DNA from: Candidatus Latescibacteria bacterium 4484_7
Lineage (GTDB): Bacteria > Krumholzibacteriota > Krumholzibacteriia > Krumholzibacteriales > Krumholzibacteriaceae
Reading direction: 5' to 3'
DNA length: 9,545 nucleotides
Assembly: GCA_002085285.1 (NCBI GenBank)
Contig: NATK01000037.1
Location: 1 to 9,545, forward strand
Shown here: piece by piece, positions 6,632-9,545 of the stretch
How the letters are laid out: each line of letters starts with the position of its first letter
Numbering within the stretch: the first letter of the stretch is position 1
The notes under the pieces: generated by a model
The model's input: the letters and a program-made list of their open reading frames with translations, nothing else
Database searches by the model: none
Told to the model about the DNA's origin: nothing
Position numbers and translations under genes: made by a program

Positions 6632-6703
6632 TAACCATACTATACGCCTTGTGTTATGGTATAATTAGATGTATATTAATATTTAATGTTGTTAATATGG
6701 TTA
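6632..6703. repeat. Cluster of TATGGT/ACCATA elements upstream of a strong promoter
   Basis: TAACCATA (6632-6639) and TATGGTTA (6696-6703) are perfect 8-bp inverted copies. A third copy, TATGGT, lies between them (6655-6660) and also pairs with ACCATA at 6634-6639. The last copy ends 7 bp before the -35 box at 6711. The layout would suit a regulator binding upstream of the promoter, but the region is AT-rich and short matches arise easily. Confidence 0.3.
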
Positions 6704-6710
6704 TAGACGG

Positions 6711-6738
6711 TTGACAATAAGATAAAGCGTAATATAAT
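6711..6738 (+). promoter_or_regulatory. Perfect-consensus sigma-70 promoter upstream of the BamE-like lipoprotein gene
   Basis: TTGACA (6711-6716) and TATAAT (6733-6738) both match consensus exactly, with a 16-nt spacer. Transcription should begin at about 6744-6746, giving a leader of roughly 150 nt before the lipoprotein ATG at 6894. It is the strongest promoter match seen in the window. Confidence 0.75.
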
Positions 6739-6742
6739 TATT

Positions 6743-6814
6743 ATGAAGATGGTATTTGTGGAATTGAATATACTCGATGTAACAGGTGTGTTGATTTGTA
6801 AATCAAAAAGGTGA
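6743..6814 (+). CDS. Possible 23-residue leader ORF (speculative)
   Basis: ATG AAG ATG opens a 23-codon ORF (MKMVFVELNILD...) that begins almost at the predicted transcription start, so it could only be read as a leaderless ORF. It ends in GTGA, whose GTG is the possible start of the next tiny ORF. No ribosome site is present and chance is a good alternative. Confidence 0.15.
   Translation: MKMVFVELNILDVTGVLICKSKR
6791..6806. repeat. 16-bp inverted repeat in the lipoprotein leader
   Basis: TTGATTT-GT-AAATCAA is a perfect 7+2+7 palindrome located about 46 nt into the predicted leader. The 2-nt centre is too tight for an RNA loop without opening a base pair or two, so an operator is as likely as a hairpin. 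No T-tract follows on either strand, so it is not a terminator. Confidence 0.45.
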
Positions 6815-6876
6815 GGAGGTGGAGGGCATACGGAGCCGATCAAAGCGGAAATAGCTCGATCGACCGATACCATTGA
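6811..6876 (+). CDS. Possible 21-residue leader ORF (speculative)
   Basis: GTG at 6811 overlaps the stop of the preceding tiny ORF and runs 21 codons (VRRWRAYGADQ...) to a TGA at 6874-6876, just before the AAGGAGG of the lipoprotein gene. It starts inside a purine-rich stretch that looks like a ribosome site itself. Coding is unproven; chance is likely. Confidence 0.12.
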   Translation: MRRWRAYGADQSGNSSIDRYH

Positions 6877-6893
6877 GTAAGGAGGGAACTAAA

Positions 6894-7337
6894 ATGAAGA
6901 TACTAAGCCTGCCTCTAATCGTTCTCCTCCTGGGATTATTGGTTGGTTGTTCACAGATCTCAAACGTAGAACGGGCCAACCTTACTAACCCGGGGGTTAG
7001 GGAGGATTTTATTACTCATCACCCGGGCTGTTCTCACAACGAAAACATCAAGAATGGCGAGATCGTCAGGGGAATGGACATATACGAGGTCCTTGCCTCG
7101 TGGGGCCTGCCGAATGTCTATATAACGAGTAAGAACAACAACAAGAAGGAGTATTGGGTATATTACATAGGTGTTGAGAATTCCAACTCTATTCTTGTAT
7201 ATACTCTCAAGTTCAATGACAACGTCCTTGAAGATTGGGATATCGATCAGAAAAGATTTGTTGAACAGGGCATGAGCAATGTGGTGTCGTTAAGAGCCGA
7301 AAGACCAATAAGTATCGTGCCCGCCGGTAAAAAGTAA
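6894..7337 (+). CDS. BamE/SmpA-like lipoprotein
   Basis: Lipoprotein of 147 residues. Residues 1-18 form a signal with lipobox LVGC and lipidated Cys19, followed by Ser20, which favours the outer membrane. Residues about 54-116 resemble the BamE/SmpA/OmlA fold: a GEIVRGMDIYEVLASWGLPN stretch (the usual x-G-M-x-x-x-E-V-x-x-x-W-G-x-P), then EYWVYYIG, LVYTLKFNDNVLEDW. In BamE this small alpha-beta domain supports the outer-membrane protein assembly complex; many BamE-like lipoproteins have other or unknown roles, so membership in the Bam complex is not claimed. The ATG at 6894 was chosen over an upstream in-frame TTG (6873) because AAGGAGG lies 8 nt before it. Two Cys remain in the precursor, Cys19 and Cys46. 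It is transcribed from the 6711-6738 promoter and ends before a hairpin. Confidence 0.78.
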   Translation: MKILSLPLIVLLLGLLVGCSQISNVERANLTNPGVREDFITHHPGCSHNENIKNGEIVRGMDIYEVLASWGLPNVYITSKNNNKKEYWVYYIGVENSNSILVYTLKFNDNVLEDWDIDQKRFVEQGMSNVVSLRAERPISIVPAGKK

Positions 7338-7345
7338 GATACTCC

Positions 7346-7421
7346 TGCGCCCGGTCCTGGTAAAGTATGGGTTCGTATAAGAGGTGTTGAACAGTTATGA
7401 GGATCGGGCGCATTTCTCTTT
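7346..7421 (+). terminator. Long-loop inverted repeat followed by a T-rich tract
   Basis: TGCGCCCGGTCCT (7346-7358) pairs with AGGATCGGGCGCA (7400-7412): 13 pairs with one G-U. The loop is 41 nt, and TTTCTCTTT follows (7413-7421). It starts 8 nt after the lipoprotein stop and precedes the Hsp20 promoter, so it probably ends the lipoprotein mRNA. The loop is unusually long and can form a small inner GTTC/GAAC pairing. Confidence 0.55.
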
Positions 7422-7440
7422 CCGAAAGTTCTTTTTCAAA

Positions 7441-7469
7441 TTGACTTTGCCGTTTTTCTTGTCTATCCT
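7441..7469 (+). promoter_or_regulatory. Candidate promoter for hsp20-lon
   Basis: TTGACT (7441-7446, 5/6), a 17-nt spacer and TATCCT (7464-7469, 4/6) lie upstream of the Hsp20 gene. The leader would be short, about 17 nt. I found no CIRCE inverted repeat and no obvious sigma-32 signature here, so the mode of heat control is not visible. Confidence 0.5.
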
Positions 7470-7492
7470 AAGATTAAATCATTAGGGAAATT

Positions 7493-7960
7493 ATGTTCGA
7501 AAGGAAGAGTGCCATGATCAGGAAGGTATTCAAACTTCTCGAAGAAGACGAAAATGACATTCTCAAGGGACTTTTTGATCTTTCCGTCTCCAGGAAATCA
7601 ATCAGAGGCAGAATCAAGATGCATTCAGAGCTGACATGGTCTCCTCTGACCGATGTCATAGAGACGGACGATATGTTGATCGTGATAGTCGACATATCGG
7701 GTATGAGTGGAAGCGACATAGAGGTGCTCACCGATGGCAAGACGCTAAAGATCAAGGGGGTAAGGAAAGATGTGAGCCCGATCGGAAACAAGCAGTTTCA
7801 CAAACTCGAGATACCGGTAGGCCCCTTCGAGCGGATAATAACCTTCCCATTCCCAGTCGATTATGAGAATATAACGGCGAATTACGAGAACGGTATGCTG
7901 AAGATCTCCATCAAGAAAATTGATTCAAAAGACCTGACCAAACGTATCAAGATCGATTGA
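7493..7960 (+). CDS. Small heat shock protein, Hsp20/alpha-crystallin family
   Basis: ATP-independent holdase chaperone of 155 residues that binds unfolding proteins in the cytoplasm and forms oligomers. The alpha-crystallin domain spans about 51-142: SPLTDVIETDDMLIVIVDISGM at its start, DIEVLTDGKTLKIKG (75-89), and the family signature ANYENGMLKISIKK (129-142), which corresponds to the A-x-x-x-x-G-x-L motif. The C-terminal tail ends RIKID, and Ile152-Lys-Ile154 is the I-x-I motif used for oligomer assembly. The N-terminal arm of about 50 residues is charged. The start ATG at 7493 has AGGGA closely upstream. Only 34 bp without a terminator separate it from lon, so the two are probably co-transcribed, pairing client holding with proteolysis. 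Confidence 0.92.
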   Translation: MFERKSAMIRKVFKLLEEDENDILKGLFDLSVSRKSIRGRIKMHSELTWSPLTDVIETDDMLIVIVDISGMSGSDIEVLTDGKTLKIKGVRKDVSPIGNKQFHKLEIPVGPFERIITFPFPVDYENITANYENGMLKISIKKIDSKDLTKRIKID

Positions 7961-7994
7961 TAATCTCGTTCACCGGAAAACAGCGAGGAGCATC

Positions 7995-9545
7995 ATGCCT
8001 GAGATTGATGAAACGGATGAGTTGATAAAGAGTATTCCCAAGGAGTTGCCGATCGTTCCTCTTAACGATGCGGTTGTTTATCCGTATATGCTCATTCCAT
8101 TGATCATCACAGACTTGAACTTGATTCAAGTGATCGATGATGCGCTTGCTTCCAGCAAGATTGTAGGAGTGTTCACCCAGATCAACAAGGATACGTCGAA
8201 GCCGGGGCCTGACGATATTTACAGGATTGGTTGTGCTGTACTCATCCAGAAGATGGCAAGGTTCCCAGACGGCCATGTGAGAATAATAGGTCAGGGGCTT
8301 TCGAGAATAGAGGTCACCGATTTCGTTGCCATGACACCCTATATCAAAGCGAGAGTGAGGGTGCTCGAGGAAAAGGGGCGTATCGATGACAAGGCGAAGG
8401 CGTTGATTCGTAATTCTAAGGAGGCATTCTACAAGATCATAGATTCCTCTGAAAGCTATCCGGAAGAGTTGAAGGGGATAGTAATGAGCGTGGACGAGCC
8501 CGGCAGGTTGGCCGATCTATTCTCCACCCATCTGAATCTTGATATTCAGGATAAGCAGAAGGTTCTCGAGGTGCTCGATCCTGTCAAGAGACTCGAATTG
8601 GTATACGAATTCATCACCAACGAGCTCGAGATCGTCAAGATAGGCGAGCAGATCAGAAGGGATGTCCGAAAGGAACTCGACAAGGAGCAGCGGGAATACT
8701 ACTTGAGACAACAGATGAAGGCTATAAGGAAAGAGCTCGGCGAAGACGATATAGCCGTTGAGATAGAAGAGTTGAGGGAGAGGATCGAGCAGACCGAGAT
8801 GCCCGAAACGGCAAAGGAAGCAGCCTTCAAGGAATGGAACAGACTAAAGAAGATGTCCCCCAATTCAGCCGAATATGTGGTTGCGAGAACATATCTCGAT
8901 TGGTTGCTCGAGCTTCCGTGGGAGCGTTCGACCGAGGATATCCTCGATGTCTTCAGGGCTAAGAGAATCTTGAACCGTGATCATTACGATCTCGATCAGG
9001 TGAAGGAGAGAATCCTTGAGTACCTCTCGGTGAAGAAATTGAAAAACAGTATCAAGGGATCCATCCTATGCTTCGTTGGTCCTCCCGGTGTAGGCAAGAC
9101 ATCGCTTGGCAAAAGCATAGCCACTGCTCTTGGCAGAAGGTTCGTGAGGATATCGCTTGGAGGGGTGAGAGACGAAGCCGAGGTAAGAGGCCACAGGCGA
9201 ACCTACATAGGATCTCTTCCCGGCAAGATCATCCAGGGCATAAGAACTGCAGGAAGCAACAATCCCGTATTCATGCTTGATGAGATAGATAAGCTTGGGA
9301 ACGACTTCAGGGGAGACCCGGCTTCCGCTTTGCTCGAGGTTCTAGATCCGGAACAGAACAACAGCTTCGAGGACCATTATATAAACCTTCCGTTCGATCT
9401 ATCCAAGGTGATGTTTATCACTACGGCTAATATACTCGACACGATTCCCTTCCCATTGCTCGACAGAATGGAGATCCTCGAGCTTCCAGGATACATAACC
9501 AGTGAGAAGATAGAGATTGCGAGACGTTATCTCGTACCTAGACAG
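7995..9545 (+). CDS. lon: Lon protease, ATP-dependent (N-terminal 517 residues; 3' end beyond window)
   Basis: Lon is a hexameric cytoplasmic AAA+ protease that degrades misfolded and regulatory proteins. Visible here: the N-terminal substrate-binding domain, starting LPIVPLNDAVVYPYM (18-32, cf. the usual LPLLPLRDVVVFPGM) and running to about 210. A helical linker follows with EYYLRQQMKAIRKELGE (about 234-250) and WLLELPWE (303-310). In the AAA+ module are Walker A GPPGVGKT (362-369), GHRRTYIGSLPGKIIQG, Walker B VFMLDEIDK (425-433) with Asp429-Glu430, then LLEVLDPEQN and MFITTANILDTIP. The frame is open to the last base. The usual length is about 780-810 residues, so the C-terminal Ser-Lys peptidase domain is outside the window. 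The start is ATG 7995, with GAGGAG 4 nt upstream. It follows hsp20 in an apparent two-gene stress operon. Confidence 0.97.
   Translation, partial: MPEIDETDELIKSIPKELPIVPLNDAVVYPYMLIPLIITDLNLIQVIDDALASSKIVGVFTQINKDTSKPGPDDIYRIGCAVLIQKMARFPDGHVRIIGQGLSRIEVTDFVAMTPYIKARVRVLEEKGRIDDKAKALIRNSKEAFYKIIDSSESYPEELKGIVMSVDEPGRLADLFSTHLNLDIQDKQKVLEVLDPVKRLELVYEFITNELEIVKIGEQIRRDVRKELDKEQREYYLRQQMKAIRKELGEDDIAVEIEELRERIEQTEMPETAKEAAFKEWNRLKKMSPNSAEYVVARTYLDWLLELPWERSTEDILDVFRAKRILNRDHYDLDQVKERILEYLSVKKLKNSIKGSILCFVGPPGVGKTSLGKSIATALGRRFVRISLGGVRDEAEVRGHRRTYIGSLPGKIIQGIRTAGSNNPVFMLDEIDKLGNDFRGDPASALLEVLDPEQNNSFEDHYINLPFDLSKVMFITTANILDTIPFPLLDRMEILELPGYITSEKIEIARRYLVPRQ

Noticed and set aside
2558..7409. 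Shared 12-mer TGAGGATCGGGC in the right arms of both terminator-like hairpins (2558-2569 and 7398-7409)
   Set aside because: A few shared 12-mers are expected by chance in a window this size, and the flanking sequences and left arms differ.
7346..7412. tRNA-sized element
   Set aside because: Although 67 nt long with paired ends, it lacks a T-loop sequence, D-arm and anticodon arm, so it is not a tRNA.
7422..7492. Heat-shock control element (CIRCE or sigma-32 promoter) upstream of hsp20
   Set aside because: No TTAGCACTC-type inverted repeat and no sigma-32-like boxes are present; only a sigma-70-like promoter can be supported.
7474..7791. 105-codon minus-strand ORF
   Set aside because: It is antisense to Hsp20, is rich in Ser and Leu without any motif, and has no ribosome site of note.
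7947..8276. 109-codon minus-strand ORF
   Set aside because: It is antisense to the N-terminal domain of Lon, which is unmistakable in the other strand.
1..9545. CRISPR array, transposon ends, phage genes or defence system
   Set aside because: No regularly spaced repeats, transposase, integrase, nuclease or toxin motifs were seen; all identified genes are housekeeping or envelope related.

Overview
The window looks like chromosomal DNA of a Gram-negative bacterium. Two short proteins carry lipoboxes. A third has a signal peptide and an FPGWGQ motif, as in the DUF5683-type small membrane proteins I associate with the Fibrobacteres-Chlorobi-Bacteroidetes (FCB) superphylum. The ABC ATPase at the left edge has the sequence style of GldA (YLPEKNPLY, LSKGYQQRVGIAQA), which fits the same broad group. 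Arginine is often coded AGG/AGA and base composition is moderate. I cannot name a genus; an uncultured FCB-related lineage is an inference only. There are no phage, transposon, CRISPR, tRNA or rRNA signatures.

Layout: (1) 1-786, minus, 5' part of an ABC-2-type exporter ATPase gene, divergent from (2) 953-2050, plus, a UPF0104/LPG_synthase_TM flippase-like membrane protein. (3) 2127-2600 and 2678-3076, plus, two small envelope proteins: a DUF5683-like membrane protein with a terminator-like hairpin inside its last codons, and a single-FN3 lipoprotein. (4) 3278-3841, plus, a tail-anchored zinc-ribbon protein with an apparent L7/L12-C-terminal-like domain, convergent with (5) 3876-4754, minus, a DUF72/YecE protein. 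(6) 5061-6578, plus, a PMT/GT39-type membrane glycosyltransferase whose -10 box predicts a transcript starting at or beside the ATG. (7) A 315-bp AT-rich gene-free region with a perfect TTGACA-N16-TATAAT promoter and a structured leader, followed by a BamE-like lipoprotein (6894-7337) and a long-loop terminator. (8) 7493-7960 and 7995-end, plus, Hsp20 followed 34 bp later by Lon protease, which runs off the right edge before its peptidase domain.

Two themes recur. One is the cell envelope: an exporter, a flippase-like protein, a lipid-linked-sugar glycosyltransferase and lipoproteins. The other is protein quality control: Hsp20 holdase and Lon in one apparent operon. The two edge genes, the ABC ATPase and Lon, are both open at the window boundary. 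No clear new multi-gene system is visible. The points most worth a second look are the possible leaderless glycosyltransferase mRNA, the L7/L12-like/zinc-ribbon/TM protein, the leader upstream of the BamE-like lipoprotein, and the terminator embedded in a coding region.
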